This document shows positions 17,944-28,133 of a stretch of 64,000 nt of DNA, piece after piece; the first letter of the stretch is position 1, and every line of letters starts with the position of its first letter. The stretch is from positions 620,001 to 684,000 of the forward strand of contig NZ_JAVTTP010000001.1 of assembly GCF_032248455.1 (NCBI RefSeq), written 5' to 3'. The position numbers were made by a program, and so were the translations under genes. The DNA is from Pricia mediterranea. Lineage in GTDB: Bacteria; Bacteroidota; Bacteroidia; Flavobacteriales; Flavobacteriaceae. The notes under the pieces were generated by a model. The model saw only the letters and a list, made by a program, of their open reading frames with translations. It had not been told where the DNA came from and did not search any database.

Positions 17944-20124
17944 TTACTGTACCTGCTTGATCCTGAGATCCTCAAAAGTCATAATATACGAAGCTTGGTT
18001 GAAGTACCCCGTCACGGGATCTCGCTCATAATCGAACTTGTTGCCCGAATATTCCGTTTCCCCGATAAATTTCGAAACTTCCATCAAGTTGTTCTTGTAG
18101 GCCAGTTTCAGCAAGAGGTCCATGGTCATATCGAAGCCTCTTACGGCATAGCGGTCGGGCAGGCTGCCGAAGCGCTTTTGGTAGCGCTTCGAAAATGCAC
18201 TGCTTTCTGGCATTTTATAGACTGACGGATAGGTGAAATTCAAATTGGAAAGGTGCGTACTTGAAATAACATCGTTCTCAAAGGCGGGATTCTTATTAGT
18301 GGTGAACATCCGCAATTTCAATTTGTCCCGCTCCGGCTGCTCGATGTCCAAAAGCGTATTTTCAAATGAGTTCAAAATGGAGCTTACACTTGCTACTAGC
18401 TTAAAGTTTTCGGTCTCTACGAACACCCAATTTTCCACCTCATCGGAAAGCCGTGATTTCAGGCTGTCAATTTTGATTCCAATATTCTTTTCCTCCTCGA
18501 TGACGCGTTCTACTTTGGCATCGGGAAATCGGGACAAGATAGAATCCTTTGCCGCCACGTGCATGGAATCGGCGATGATGACCACATTCTGGCCTTCGTA
18601 CTGCGCTTCCGCATAATCGAGCATGCGTTCCCGTAGAATCTCTTTGGGAGTATAAGAATAAAATACATTGGACAGACTGACATCGGTTTTCATGGATATC
18701 GGTGTCACCAACGGCACCTGTGCACGGCCGGCCCTAACAGCGGTTTCCTTGAAGGACGGTACATCGACCGGACCTATGATGGCAGTATAATCCTCAAGAT
18801 TCTCGCCCTGCAGTATTTCCCTAGTCCTGGCCAAGTCCAGTTCGTTGTCAAAGGTACGTACGTCGACCGAAACCCCGAGATCGGCGATGGAATCCAACGC
18901 GACCAATGCCCCGGAATACAGCCCCATACTCAGTTCGAGGCTCTTTCGTTCTACCATAAGATCTGCGACCTCCGATTGGTCCGACATATCCAGCTTGTTC
19001 AAACGAAAAGGCAGTAGAAACAGAAGTTTTGGTCGGTTCGCCACATCGATACTGTCCACCAGGTTGATTTTATCCAGAACGAGGGCATTCCGTACATCGA
19101 AATCTCCTTTTTGGTCCTTTGGCAGCTTTAAAACCATCCCCGACTTTAAACCCTCGCTCAAGCTTGGGTTCAGGTCCAACAGCTCCCTATAGGTAAGCCC
19201 TAGTTTTCGTGTCAGCGAAAAAACCGTTTGCTTGGGCTTGACCTCGTAAAAATTATAATTTTCCGTATTGACCTCCCCGGCATCCAACTTGACCTGCGGA
19301 ATACGAATGACCATCCCCTCTTTCAAACCGCCTTTATCGGTTATCTCTGGATTCAAACGGACGACTTCGGAAGGTTCCACCCCGAACTTCTGCTCCAGCC
19401 TGTAAAAGTTCATCTTGGGCGGTACGGTATACGATAGGTAGAGCTGTGTTTGTTGGTTTTCCACCGTGCTTCCCGCAGGGCGCGGTAATTTAAGTTCCTG
19501 CCCCACCGCTAAATAATCGTCGGTTTTTGACAGTTCAGGGTTCAGCCCTAGCATACTATCGATGGTAATACCGTATTTATTGGCAATGCTCCATCGGGTC
19601 TCCTTAGGGGCTACGGTATAGGTTTCAAAATTATCCTCGCCAATTGCTTCCCGTTCCACCTTGGTTCTTCTGTATTGGGGAATTTTCAAGGTCATGTTCC
19701 TCTCCAACTGTGATGAATACAGCTCTGGATTATATTTCTTGATCTCATTTTCACTGACGCGAAAACGTTGGGCAATACCGTAAAGCGTTTCTCGTTTTCT
19801 TACCCGGTGAGAGGTGAAGCCGATAGGTTCATCGCTTTTGATGACGACGTCATCGGACTGCTTGTTTTCGGTGGACCGCCTTTCGGAAGTAGATTTCGCC
19901 CCTCGTGGAATGACCAAAATCGTATTGGCCTTTACTTGATCACCACGTTTGAGTTCTTTGTTATATCGCAGGATGGTAGCAGTATCAACATTATACTGTC
20001 TCGAAATACTGGACAAGGTCTCGCCCCTTTGAACGGCATGCGTCGTAAATTTCTGGGCCTTACAGCTCGACAGGGCGATCATCAATAAGATGAAAGCCAC
20101 AATATGTTTAAAAAATTGGTCCAT
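17944..20124 (-). CDS. Lipoprotein with five LysM domains and a periplasmic-binding-protein-like domain
   Basis: 726 residues. Lipoprotein signal with lipobox LSSC (Cys at about 21). Five LysM modules follow, starting about residues 26, 103, 167, 232 and 296, each with the VxxxETxxSIAxxYG and NPEL patterns and closing in LxIP. From about residue 365 the rest resembles a type I periplasmic binding protein (KLLFLLPFRLNK, then an alternating alpha/beta fold), as in the LysM/ABC-substrate-binding fusions of Bacteroidetes. It probably binds peptidoglycan; the small-molecule ligand, if any, is unknown. Confidence 0.9.
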   Translation of the reverse strand: MDQFFKHIVAFILLMIALSSCKAQKFTTHAVQRGETLSSISRQYNVDTATILRYNKELKRGDQVKANTILVIPRGAKSTSERRSTENKQSDDVVIKSDEPIGFTSHRVRKRETLYGIAQRFRVSENEIKKYNPELYSSQLERNMTLKIPQYRRTKVEREAIGEDNFETYTVAPKETRWSIANKYGITIDSMLGLNPELSKTDDYLAVGQELKLPRPAGSTVENQQTQLYLSYTVPPKMNFYRLEQKFGVEPSEVVRLNPEITDKGGLKEGMVIRIPQVKLDAGEVNTENYNFYEVKPKQTVFSLTRKLGLTYRELLDLNPSLSEGLKSGMVLKLPKDQKGDFDVRNALVLDKINLVDSIDVANRPKLLFLLPFRLNKLDMSDQSEVADLMVERKSLELSMGLYSGALVALDSIADLGVSVDVRTFDNELDLARTREILQGENLEDYTAIIGPVDVPSFKETAVRAGRAQVPLVTPISMKTDVSLSNVFYSYTPKEILRERMLDYAEAQYEGQNVVIIADSMHVAAKDSILSRFPDAKVERVIEEEKNIGIKIDSLKSRLSDEVENWVFVETENFKLVASVSSILNSFENTLLDIEQPERDKLKLRMFTTNKNPAFENDVISSTHLSNLNFTYPSVYKMPESSAFSKRYQKRFGSLPDRYAVRGFDMTMDLLLKLAYKNNLMEVSKFIGETEYSGNKFDYERDPVTGYFNQASYIMTFEDLRIKQVQ

Positions 20125-20234
20125 TACAGGCTATTGGGTTAACACTACACTGAGAACTCGTCTTAAGTTCTACTACTTTATAAACGCAAATTACATCACA
20201 AACTTATAAACTCATAAGCATATAAACTCAACAC

Positions 20235-21767
20235 TCACTCCCACTCAATCGTCGCCGGCGGTTTTGAGCTGATATCGTACACCACACGGTTCACCCCCGG
20301 CACCTTATTGATAATATCGTTGGAGACCTTCTGTAAAAATTCGTAGGGCAGGTTCACCCAGTCCGCGGTCATGCCATCGGTACTCTCTACTGCACGCAAA
20401 GCTACGCATTTTTCGTACGTGCGCTCGTCGCCCATGACCCCAACACTATCTACGGGCAAAAGCATGGCCCCGGCCTGCCACACCTCATCGTATAACCCCC
20501 AATCGCGGAGGCCTTTGATGAAAATATAGTCCACCTCCTGAAGGATCGCCACTTTTTCACGGGTGATATCGCCTAGAATGCGGATGGCGAGTCCGGGTCC
20601 CGGAAACGGATGTCTTCCTAGGCGTTCGTCGCCAATGGCCATACTCTTTCCTACCCTTCTGACCTCATCCTTGAACAACATCTTTAACGGCTCGACCACC
20701 TTTAATTTCATAAAGTCGGGCAAGCCACCAACGTTGTGATGACTTTTTATGGTGGCGGACGGCCCACCGGTAACGGAAACGGATTCGATGACATCGGGAT
20801 AAATAGTGCCCTGTGCCAACCATTTGACGTCATCGACCAGATGCGCCTCATCGTCGAAGACCTCGATAAAGACCCGTCCGATAATCTTGCGTTTTTTTTC
20901 GGGGTCGCTCTCGCCGTTCAGCGCACTCAAAAAACGTTCAGAAGCATCTACTCCCTTGACGTTTAATCCCATATCATGGTATTGTTCAAGGACTTCTTCA
21001 AACTCATTTTTTCGCAATAATCCGTTGTTCACGAAAATACAGTACAAGTTTTTACCGATAGCCTTATGCAGCAAAACGGCCGCAACGGTGGAGTCCACAC
21101 CGCCTGAAAGTCCCAATATCACCTTATCGGTTCCAATTCGCTGTTTTAGTTCGGCCACGGTGACATCGACAAAGGTGTCCGGGGTCCAGGTCTGTTCCAA
21201 CCCCGCAATTTTCACCAAAAAGTTTTCGAGCAGTTTTTTCCCGTCCTTCGTATGGTAAACCTCTGGATGAAATTGTATGCCGTAAGTACTCTCATTATCA
21301 AATTTGTACGCTGCATATTCTACGTCTTGGGTGCTGGCCAGGACACTGGTGTTTTTCGGAAGGTCCTTTATGGTGTCGCTATGGCTCATCCACACCTGGC
21401 TCCCCTCGGAAATGGACTCAAAAAACGGATCTTCGGAATTTATATAGGATAAATTGGCTCGTCCGTATTCCCTGGTGTTGGACTTCGCCACGCTTCCCCC
21501 GTTAAAGTGTACCAAATACTGTGCCCCGTAGCATACGGCAAGCAGGGGCTTATGCCCCTTGATTCGGGATAGATCTGGATGTGGCGCATCTTCGGCCCGC
21601 ACCGAAAAAGGGGAACCGGAAAGTATGACCGCCTTAAAGCTCGAAAGGTCTTCGGGCAGCTTGTTATAGGGTTTTATCTCGCAGAAAATGTTTAACTCGC
21701 GAACGCGCCGGGCGATAAGCTGGGTATACTGCGAACCGAAATCAAGAATCAGAACGTTATTTTGCAT
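20235..21767 (-). CDS. guaA: GMP synthase (glutamine-hydrolysing)
   Basis: 510 residues from the ATG at 21767 (a TTG two codons upstream is disfavoured). Class I amidotransferase domain with Cys in [10 protein letters not shown] and HPEVYHT, ATP-pyrophosphatase domain with the PP-loop [13 protein letters not shown], and the C-terminal dimerisation domain ending in the family's IEWE. Converts XMP to GMP. All catalytic motifs are intact. Confidence 0.98.
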   Translation of the reverse strand: MQNNVLILDFGSQYTQLIARRVRELNIFCEIKPYNKLPEDLSSFKAVILSGSPFSVRAEDAPHPDLSRIKGHKPLLAVCYGAQYLVHFNGGSVAKSNTREYGRANLSYINSEDPFFESISEGSQVWMSHSDTIKDLPKNTSVLASTQDVEYAAYKFDNESTYGIQFHPEVYHTKDGKKLLENFLVKIAGLEQTWTPDTFVDVTVAELKQRIGTDKVILGLSGGVDSTVAAVLLHKAIGKNLYCIFVNNGLLRKNEFEEVLEQYHDMGLNVKGVDASERFLSALNGESDPEKKRKIIGRVFIEVFDDEAHLVDDVKWLAQGTIYPDVIESVSVTGGPSATIKSHHNVGGLPDFMKLKVVEPLKMLFKDEVRRVGKSMAIGDERLGRHPFPGPGLAIRILGDITREKVAILQEVDYIFIKGLRDWGLYDEVWQAGAMLLPVDSVGVMGDERTYEKCVALRAVESTDGMTADWVNLPYEFLQKVSNDIINKVPGVNRVVYDISSKPPATIEWE

Positions 21768-21770
21768 GCG

Positions 21771-21778
21771 CAAAAATA
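21771..21778 (-). promoter_or_regulatory. Candidate -7 element abutting the guaA start
   Basis: The minus strand reads TATTTTTG, matching TANNTTTG, only 3 bp from the guaA ATG. If used, transcription would start at or very near the A of the start codon, giving an almost leaderless mRNA. No -33 box is clear. Confidence 0.3.
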
Positions 21779-22367
21779 GGGAATTACGAATTTTAGGGAA
21801 GAATCTTCGCCCATATTTATGATCAGGTTTTTAACAAGTCGGAAAAGAGCACCCGGGAGTACCCGGTAAAATTACGGTAAACAGGGATCACACTACCAAA
21901 AATCTGATAGCATAATCCGGACTTCCCGTTATAAATCCGCTTTGGAACCTGTTTTTCATCGACAACTTCCAATAAAATGTAAATATAAACTATTTATTTA
22001 TGTAATATAATATAAACTACTGGTAAACAAAAACAAAAGCCGTTTCCTACAAAGTGTTAAAAGCTAGTATTCGCTCTTCGATTTTTGTAATATGCCCTTA
22101 GATTTTCCATTCAGAACCGGTAAGAAGGCCGGCCCTACGAAAAACGGATCCTAGGGAACGAAACGGGAAGAACTACGGACCAACGGAAACCTGCAGACGA
22201 AAACGGGATGGAGAAATCCTAATAAAAGAAGGATACAAAAACTGGAGGGGAATTGGTTAATGGGAACCGGTTGGACGGAAAAAAATGGTCCTGTCGGCAG
22301 AGCTGGAATAGACTTTAAGGCTTGCGGGTCGAAGAATGAAAGGAATTTGAAGAGCATCTAAAAAAAC
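21779..22367. other. Non-coding stretch upstream of guaA, nothing recognised
   Basis: About 590 bp. Only frames lacking domain similarity are present (for example a 68-codon minus-strand frame at 22151-22357 without coding character). No repeats or RNAs were identified. Confidence 0.5.
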
Positions 22368-22400
22368 AAAAGTCCGGGCTACCAAACCCGGACTTTTCAT
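22368..22400 (+). terminator. Strong hairpin with T-run in a gene-free region
   Basis: Stem 22371-22378 with 22387-22394, extended by A and T tracts on the two sides. It is a good intrinsic terminator but no gene ends before it on the plus strand; it is followed by a CCAACCTAAACACATGAA leader-like segment. Confidence 0.7.
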
Positions 22401-22595
22401 CAAAATCAAAAAACCAACCTAAACACATGAACTTATTAAAGCTTTTTCATGGCGATTTAACTATATAACAACCAAGTGTTCGCTTACCCTACTCCAAAAA
22501 TTGATTTTTTAATTTTTAGGGAGCTTTATTAAATCCCCGATAGTGTCAAGAGGAGATCGCGGGTAAAACGTCGGTAGTGCTTTCGTTGAAAAAAG

Positions 22596-22660
22596 TAAAG
22601 GGCATGTCCCCACATACCCTTTACCATACTATAAGTGCTTTGCTAACAAAGCACCTAACC
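22596..22660 (+). other. Two further hairpins ahead of a second CCTAACCT-ATGAG leader-like segment
   Basis: Hairpin A: 22597-22607 with 22612-22623, one mismatch. Hairpin B: 8-bp perfect stem 22635-22642 with 22647-22654. They are followed by a leader that resembles the one after the 22371 hairpin. No gene follows until the universal stress protein at 22884. Confidence 0.5.
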
Positions 22661-22883
22661 TACTTATGAGATACAAACATAGACACAGGGCTCCGTTTAT
22701 TTTGACCCAAAAAACAAGTAGTTTAACCATATCGATTTGCAGCGCCGATCGTTTTATACCGGTTTTAGGTTTCGGGCTAAAATTCCAATGTTACCAGCTA
22801 AAGCCTTAGATTGTTTTCCACTATTTTGTAGCATAGTCGGGTGATTAATATATCCTACCGATGATGACCTTAAATTGAGCCCT

Positions 22884-23720
22884 ATGCGATCAAAAAAACT
22901 ATTGGTACCCGTAGATTTCAGTAAAGTTTCTAAAAACACCGTGGCTTTCGCCCTTGATCTGGCCAAATTGTGGAACGCCAAGATTCTTTTTGTCCATGGG
23001 TTCCGGGTGGCATTTGCCACCTACGAGCGGCCATCGATGTCCCCTACTGTAGAACCGATCTCGACTAGCGGACCTTCGGAAGAAGAGTTAAGCCGGGAAA
23101 AACTTTCCAATTTTCTTGGAACCTTTCCACACCTCGATGCCGTAGCGCATTCCGATATTGTGGGCCTGGGTCCTGCTGTCAACATTATTGAACAGACTGC
23201 CGACAACGAAAATGTCGACCTGGTTGTCATGGGCACCACCGGCGCCAGTGAGGTAGAGGGGTTTTTTATCGGGACGAACAGCGAGAAGGTCAGCCGTAAA
23301 TCGCCATGTCCTGTATTGGTAATACCCGTTGATTTTAAAAAGCATACCATCAAAACCGTCTGTCTTGCGTTGGACGATCCCAACAACAATGATGTGCCAC
23401 TGAAAATTTTAATTGACCTACTTTCGGCATTCAATGCCAAACTGAGAATTGTTCATATTTCCACCAACGACGAGACCGCGTTCAGCAAAGAAAAGGTGCT
23501 ACAGCGCTATCAAGAGCCACTGTCAAGGATTGAACATTCCTTTCATGTTTTTTACAACGAAAATCCGCAGGAGGGCCTGAAGGAGTTTCTCGATAAGTAT
23601 CCCATCGACCTTATGGCCTTGATGTATCGGCAACACAGTTTTCTCGAGCGATTGTTTCAACCGGGAACACGAAAGAAGATGGTATTCAAAACCGAAATTC
23701 CGCTACTTGTTCTAAAATAA
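22884..23720 (+). CDS. Universal stress protein, two UspA domains
   Basis: 278 residues from the ATG at 22884 (a TTG at 22875 is disfavoured). Two tandem Usp domains, about 1-150 and 155-278. The first carries VPVDFS at the N-terminus and the ATP-binding-type loop GTTGASEVEGFFIGTNSEKVSR. The second is degenerate and ends HSFLERLFQPGTRKKMVF. It is a paralogue of the gene at 56662 with the same architecture. Tandem-Usp proteins are induced by stress and often bind ATP; the exact role is unknown. Confidence 0.93.
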   Translation: MRSKKLLVPVDFSKVSKNTVAFALDLAKLWNAKILFVHGFRVAFATYERPSMSPTVEPISTSGPSEEELSREKLSNFLGTFPHLDAVAHSDIVGLGPAVNIIEQTADNENVDLVVMGTTGASEVEGFFIGTNSEKVSRKSPCPVLVIPVDFKKHTIKTVCLALDDPNNNDVPLKILIDLLSAFNAKLRIVHISTNDETAFSKEKVLQRYQEPLSRIEHSFHVFYNENPQEGLKEFLDKYPIDLMALMYRQHSFLERLFQPGTRKKMVFKTEIPLLVLK

Positions 23721-24036
23721 GAAAACTTCAAGTAAAGGAATGAGTATCCCTATAGAAGCCGCGTTGAATGCGCTATTCCCCCTGATAGCATTCCAAGGCA
23801 TCTCTTGGTTGACGAGAAAAGGGTTCTGCCTCCAATTTTGCGGACAATCAAGAACCTCGCCAACCGTTGAAGCGGCCCGCTAACGGAAAGAGGACGGAAG
23901 AAAGACAAATACTCTTCTTAACATTCTAAAGGGAAGGCCAATGCCCAAAGACACACTTTAGTCCTCGGCAATCTTCATTACTTCGTCCTTTTGTCAAATT
24001 AAATGTCATACCCCCCACAGGACACAAGACGTAGTG
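23721..24036. other. Intergenic, nothing recognised
   Basis: 316 bp with no ORF of coding character, no clear terminator after the universal stress protein gene, and no repeat. Confidence 0.5.
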
Positions 24037-24471
24037 CTATTTTCGATGCCATTTGTTTTCGAACCACCGAACGGCCACTTGTAGATAAACCGTAGCCACA
24101 AAAATCGGTAGCGCATTTCTCAAGGTACGAATGGCATTCAGCATGTTTTTGCCATAGGGGCGTTCCGAGAGGTCGATATGCCGGAACAGCTGATCGTTAT
24201 AATGGGCAAAAATGAGGAAGGCCACGGTCAGGTAGGCATAGTTGAACCAAAAGAAAAAATTACGTTTTTCAGTCCATTTGTAATACACGGCGATAGTTGC
24301 AGTAATCAGCCAGCAGCTCCAAAGCCCGATTAGAAAGTCAACGGAGGCCCTTTGCAAAGCTTCCCAATCATTCTGGTTTACACCGGTTTGCATTTGCGTT
24401 ATCAAATAAATAGGTATGGCCAGTATCAGGGTAAAGGTCACGGATAGAACAGAGTGCCTTCGAGAATTCAT
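24037..24471 (-). CDS. Small multi-pass membrane protein of unknown function
   Basis: 144 residues from the ATG at 24471 (a GTG at 24477 would add two). Four hydrophobic segments, about residues 8-27, 45-65, 72-92 and 112-130, separated by short charged loops; the C-terminus is basic. I do not recognise a named family. A canonical Bacteroidetes promoter lies directly upstream, which supports it as a real gene. Confidence 0.7.
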   Translation of the reverse strand: MNSRRHSVLSVTFTLILAIPIYLITQMQTGVNQNDWEALQRASVDFLIGLWSCWLITATIAVYYKWTEKRNFFFWFNYAYLTVAFLIFAHYNDQLFRHIDLSERPYGKNMLNAIRTLRNALPIFVATVYLQVAVRWFENKWHRK

Positions 24472-24488
24472 TTTCACTTTCTTTTATT

Positions 24489-24519
24489 CAAATGTAATGT
24501 CCGGTGCCTAAAATTCAAA
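24489..24519 (-). promoter_or_regulatory. Bacteroidetes-type promoter (TTTG-N19-TACATTTG)
   Basis: On the minus strand a TTTG -33 box (complement of 24516-24519) is followed after exactly 19 bp by TACATTTG (complement of 24489-24496), matching the sigma-ABfr consensus TTTG / TANNTTTG. It lies 17 bp upstream of the ATG of the membrane protein gene. Confidence 0.8.
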
Positions 24520-24587
24520 GCCCTTTTGACAGATCGGTCTGGAAAGGTTGGCTTTATCCGTACGGTAGTTCGGACTATTAAAGTCTC

Positions 24588-25610
24588 TTATGATGCCGCC
24601 ATACGATTCCCTTTTCTGTATATTTTGGGACTGCAGTTGTATTTGTTCTTGAATATTTTAGAGAAATAGCTGCGACTGGTAAAGCCGATACTATAGACAA
24701 TTTCGGAAATGTTCATATCGGTGTTTTTGATCAGTTGTTCGGATTTTTGAATACGGACTTCCCGAATGTGGTCGGTCACCGTGCGCCCGTGCATCAGTTT
24801 GAATCCCTCTTGCAGCTTTGAAGGGGAGAGTCCCGATTTACGGGATAATTTTTTTATGGGTAGATCCGTTTCGGCGTAGTGGGTAATAAACTCCGAGAGC
24901 TCCTTTACCCTTTCCATTTCTTCGCCGGTCAAGCTCCCGTTAGTATTCCGGTTATTGTGTAGGTCATCGCGCTGCTGCTGTATTTCAAGCCCCAGAATCA
25001 TATGTACCGTACCTTCGACAAGCAAATTTTTGGCGATACCCTGGTGTGATATAAACCTCAATTGCTGGATTTTTTCCGCAATTTGTAGGTTGTACGAACC
25101 AACATACGCAAAACTTTCTGAGTTCCGGTCGCTGAAGAACGATTTTCGCAGGTTGTGGTAGAGGTGGTTGGTACCGTGATCGGTTTGTGCGCCCGTAGCA
25201 TTGATCACAATGAGAGAGGCCTTGAGACGTCGTCCTTTTTCAAAATAAAGGATATTGGCCTCCGAGGGTTTACAGAACAATATGCCCGTCTGAAAATTTT
25301 GAAGCGTACGCCGCTCTTCCTCACTTTCGAAACGGTGTTCTATTTGGCCTTGCGAACAATAGGCAAAATAGAAGGGGGACGAGTGTTGCGTATTCCAGCT
25401 CACCCTAAAATTTTCAGAAAAAGTCATATCGAATTCTACGAACGATACTCCCCCCTTAAAAGCGAACCCCTTGATTAGACCTTGGCCCAGGCCGTTGTCC
25501 AGATCCAGTTCATATTCGGTGGATTCCCGGTGAAGCTGGCCCCCGAAATTTTGATGGAGCTGTTGAAACATGTTGGCGATTTTAGTCGTCTTGAGGGAAA
25601 GTGTTTTCAT
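24588..25610 (-). CDS. AraC family transcriptional regulator
   Basis: 340 residues. The C-terminal about 100 residues form the AraC double helix-turn-helix (KLSRKSGLSPSKLQEGFK, then ISEIVYSIGFTSRSYFSKIF). The N-terminal 230 residues look like a cupin-type ligand-binding domain without a recognisable ligand signature. It is transcribed toward the small membrane protein gene but separated from it by a promoter. Target unknown. Confidence 0.92.
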   Translation of the reverse strand: MKTLSLKTTKIANMFQQLHQNFGGQLHRESTEYELDLDNGLGQGLIKGFAFKGGVSFVEFDMTFSENFRVSWNTQHSSPFYFAYCSQGQIEHRFESEEERRTLQNFQTGILFCKPSEANILYFEKGRRLKASLIVINATGAQTDHGTNHLYHNLRKSFFSDRNSESFAYVGSYNLQIAEKIQQLRFISHQGIAKNLLVEGTVHMILGLEIQQQRDDLHNNRNTNGSLTGEEMERVKELSEFITHYAETDLPIKKLSRKSGLSPSKLQEGFKLMHGRTVTDHIREVRIQKSEQLIKNTDMNISEIVYSIGFTSRSYFSKIFKNKYNCSPKIYRKGNRMAAS

Positions 25611-25945
25611 AGTGTTCTCGGTTTTAAAACTCCCATTATCTGATAAGGCAAAATCAAACCATTGACAGACAATGGGAAAAAGTTTCTATTATTTTCATGG
25701 TATCCGTCGGTTAATTTGGACTACAAGACAGTTACTTAACCTCGGTTGTGGATTTTCACCAAGAGTGTCATTTCTTGTAAGTCAAAGATGGCAATTTGAT
25801 GGGTGGATGACTTACAGTTTGTGCCGAATATGTTTTAAAATTGTCCTTTTAGTGGGGTAATGGGTTTGGTGAAGAAGAGGCGGGCAATCAAATAGTAACT
25901 GTTTTCACAGAAATATGGTAGAACCAAGTAGAAGGTAAGCCTAAA
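25611..25945. other. Intergenic, nothing recognised
   Basis: 335 bp. The only plus-strand frame (25672-25860) lacks a recognisable domain and has no coding character. No hairpin of note. Confidence 0.5.
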
Positions 25946-26389
25946 CTACGTCCGAAGTAAAAAATTACTCCGGTTCAGATTAGAGGTATGGTACTGCCAA
26001 TTGACCTGTAATACCTTCTTCAAGACTTTTTTTAATTTTTGCAGGTCTTCGGGTTTCTCGATATAGATGTTGGCACCTTCCGAAAAGGTATTCTCAATGA
26101 GGTCTTCGGCGGTAAAGTTGGAATAGATAGCTACGATAGCGTCTTGCCATTCCGGGGTTTTCCTTATTTGCCTTAGACACTCCAACCCGTCGATTTTTGG
26201 CATTTTCATGTCAAGGAATATAAGATCGGGAATGGTATCGGTTGCATTCAAATGCGCTATAAACGCTTCCCCGCAGGCGAACAGTAACAGCTCGGAACGT
26301 ATCTCGAAAGAAGCTATGGCCTCTTTGAACAACAAAAGGTCATCGGGATCGTCATCGACCAACAGTATGTGCAATGGGGATACCGCCAT
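25946..26389 (-). CDS. Single-domain response regulator (Rcp1/CheY-like)
   Basis: 147 residues consisting of one receiver domain: acidic DDDPDD at residues 12-17, phospho-acceptor Asp60 in LIFLDMKMP, Ser/Thr in IYSNF and Lys in IEKPE. No output domain, so it should act by protein-protein contact or as a phosphorelay intermediate. It resembles the second such gene at 44093. No kinase is adjacent; the hybrid-type CheR/PAS kinase at 59.7-64 kb is the nearest candidate partner in the window, which is inference only. Confidence 0.92.
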   Translation of the reverse strand: MAVSPLHILLVDDDPDDLLLFKEAIASFEIRSELLLFACGEAFIAHLNATDTIPDLIFLDMKMPKIDGLECLRQIRKTPEWQDAIVAIYSNFTAEDLIENTFSEGANIYIEKPEDLQKLKKVLKKVLQVNWQYHTSNLNRSNFLLRT

Positions 26390-26493
26390 GTAGGTTTTAT
26401 TTATTGTCTTTCAAGTTTGTTGTATATTCTTAAGATTTCGGCCTTTTAGGGTTGTGTTTTCAAGATTCTCCCTAAAACTTAGGTATTTCTAGT

Positions 26494-27048
26494 TCAATAC
26501 GTGCCTTTTAAATTTCTCTTTTCGATAACTTTCAAGAAAGCGGTGGGCGTCATTCCCGTAACCTTCTTGAATTGGGAAGAGAAATGGGCGAGACTGCTAT
26601 AATTTAGTTTGTGCGCTACTTCGGTCAGGGTCAGGTTCTCGTCGACCATAAGGTTTTTGGCATAATCAATTTTTTTTAAAATGACGAAACTCTCAATGGA
26701 GACATGGGTCATTTCAGGAAAAACGTTGGAAAGATGCGCATAGGAATAATTCAGTTTTTCTGACAGATAGGTAGAAAGCTTGTAGCGTACCGCCCTATCG
26801 TCGTACACCATTTCGGTAATGGCATCCTTGATGCGCTGGACCAGTATCGTTCTATGGCCGTCCAAAATCTCTATGCCGTATTCTCCGAGTGCCGATTTCA
26901 GCTGCAACAGTTGTTCGGATGAGATGTCTTCTTCCAATTTAAGTTGGCCCGAACCGCTTAAGGTATATGCCACATCCAATTTCTCTAGTTGCTCTTTAAT
27001 AACAGCACTACGGAGACATTGAAGATCGTATTTTAGGTAAATATTCAT
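26494..27048 (-). CDS. AraC family regulator with small N-terminal alpha/beta domain
   Basis: 184 residues. The first 65 residues have a ferredoxin-like (HMA/ACT-size) pattern without a metal-binding CxxC; they are followed by an AraC-type HTH (LTEVAHKLNYSSLAHFSSQFKKVTG). This short form is common in flavobacteria, often next to stress or metal genes. Separate from the response regulator by 104 bp and probably its own unit. Confidence 0.88.
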   Translation of the reverse strand: MNIYLKYDLQCLRSAVIKEQLEKLDVAYTLSGSGQLKLEEDISSEQLLQLKSALGEYGIEILDGHRTILVQRIKDAITEMVYDDRAVRYKLSTYLSEKLNYSYAHLSNVFPEMTHVSIESFVILKKIDYAKNLMVDENLTLTEVAHKLNYSSLAHFSSQFKKVTGMTPTAFLKVIEKRNLKGTY

Positions 27049-27224
27049 CTATGATTTAGGTTGAAGTCACATCGACTGGTTTAAAGTACAGCTTCCTATC
27101 TACAAAAATGATCTTGCTTGAAACTAAATTTGACTCTTTTTTGTTTTTACAGGGACTCGTAAACAATGTTCATGATGCACACCATTAAAACTACACACCT
27201 ATGTCTCACGGTTATACAAATAGA

Positions 27225-27257
27225 AGTCTTACGTCTTAAGTCCTTTCGTCTTATGTC
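27225..27257. repeat. TCTTA(A/C)GTC degenerate repeat behind the LigD polymerase gene
   Basis: Four imperfect copies of a GTCTTANG(T) word in 33 bp, 6 bp from the stop of the minus-strand polymerase gene. Same sequence family as the repeats at 42854, 58996 and 59609. Confidence 0.75.
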
Positions 27258-27262
27258 AAATT

Positions 27263-28081
27263 TTAGGAGGCTTTGGCACCAAGCCGTCTAAAAATATTGC
27301 CGTAATGATAATGGTCCCCGCCTTCGAGCTTGTTGAGTTCGCCCCACTCCACGGGTGTGGCCACTCCGGCCTTTGGGGTCGGGCGCAATGAAAAGGGACA
27401 TATAGCGGTCTGTCCGTAGGCGTTGCGAAGGTAATCGAGAAATACCTTCTTGCCCCTTTTGCTCTTTCGCATTTCCAAGGTCAGCAGTTCGGGATGCCTA
27501 TCCACAAGCTTTTCGGCCATTTTATGGGTCGCTTTCCGGACTTCGTCAAAATTATCGGCTTTTTTAATCCCGTAGAATACATGCAGGCCCGATTTTCCCG
27601 TGGTCATGAGCCGGGCCTCAATCCCTTCTTCCCGGAGCTCGTCGCCCACGATCCGCGCCGCTTTTTTCACTTTGCTAAAATCGGTAGCATCGGACGGGTC
27701 CAGATCAAAGACCACCTTATCGGGCCGGTGCAGGTCATTTTTTCGTGAAAGCCAAACGTGAAAGCTGATCGCCCCTTGATTGGCCAGGTAGATCAAACTC
27801 TTTTGGGAATTGCATATAATCTGTTCGCTCGTGCCCTTTTCCGTTTCGATCGTAATCCGCTCGATAAAATCCGGATAATAGTCTTGGGCATGTTTTTGAA
27901 AAAAACCTTCTCCATCGATGCCATCGGGAAAACGTTGTAAGGTCAAGGGGCGATTTTTGAGAAACGGCAGCATGCGATCGGAAATCTTATGGTAATAGGT
28001 TACCATATCGGCTTTGGTAATGCCCTTATCGGGGAATAACGGTTTATCGGGATGGCTTATTTCGATGCCGGAGATTTTCAT
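27263..28081 (-). CDS. Stand-alone LigD polymerase (POL) domain protein
   Basis: 272 residues covering the whole archaeo-eukaryotic-primase-like LigD polymerase domain. Visible are the LTLQRFPDGIDG motif, the catalytic metal-binding pair Asp126/Asp128 in VVFDLDPSD, the TGKSGLHVFYG histidine motif and SLRPTPKAGVATPVEW at the end. In bacterial NHEJ this activity fills and adds (ribo)nucleotides at breaks. Third gene of a split-LigD operon; 52 bp after the ligase gene. Confidence 0.93.
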   Translation of the reverse strand: MKISGIEISHPDKPLFPDKGITKADMVTYYHKISDRMLPFLKNRPLTLQRFPDGIDGEGFFQKHAQDYYPDFIERITIETEKGTSEQIICNSQKSLIYLANQGAISFHVWLSRKNDLHRPDKVVFDLDPSDATDFSKVKKAARIVGDELREEGIEARLMTTGKSGLHVFYGIKKADNFDEVRKATHKMAEKLVDRHPELLTLEMRKSKRGKKVFLDYLRNAYGQTAICPFSLRPTPKAGVATPVEWGELNKLEGGDHYHYGNIFRRLGAKAS

Positions 28082-28133
28082 GTTCTTGGAATGTTATAGG
28101 TCAAAAATTGGCGCCCAGTCTGAAAGGCCGCGT

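Noticed and set aside
22596-22660. Double hairpin considered as a riboswitch
   Set aside because: No match to a riboswitch core I know and no downstream gene at a suitable distance.
25672-25860. 62-codon plus-strand ORF in the gap after the AraC gene
   Set aside because: No recognisable motif, no coding character, and no promoter or RBS.
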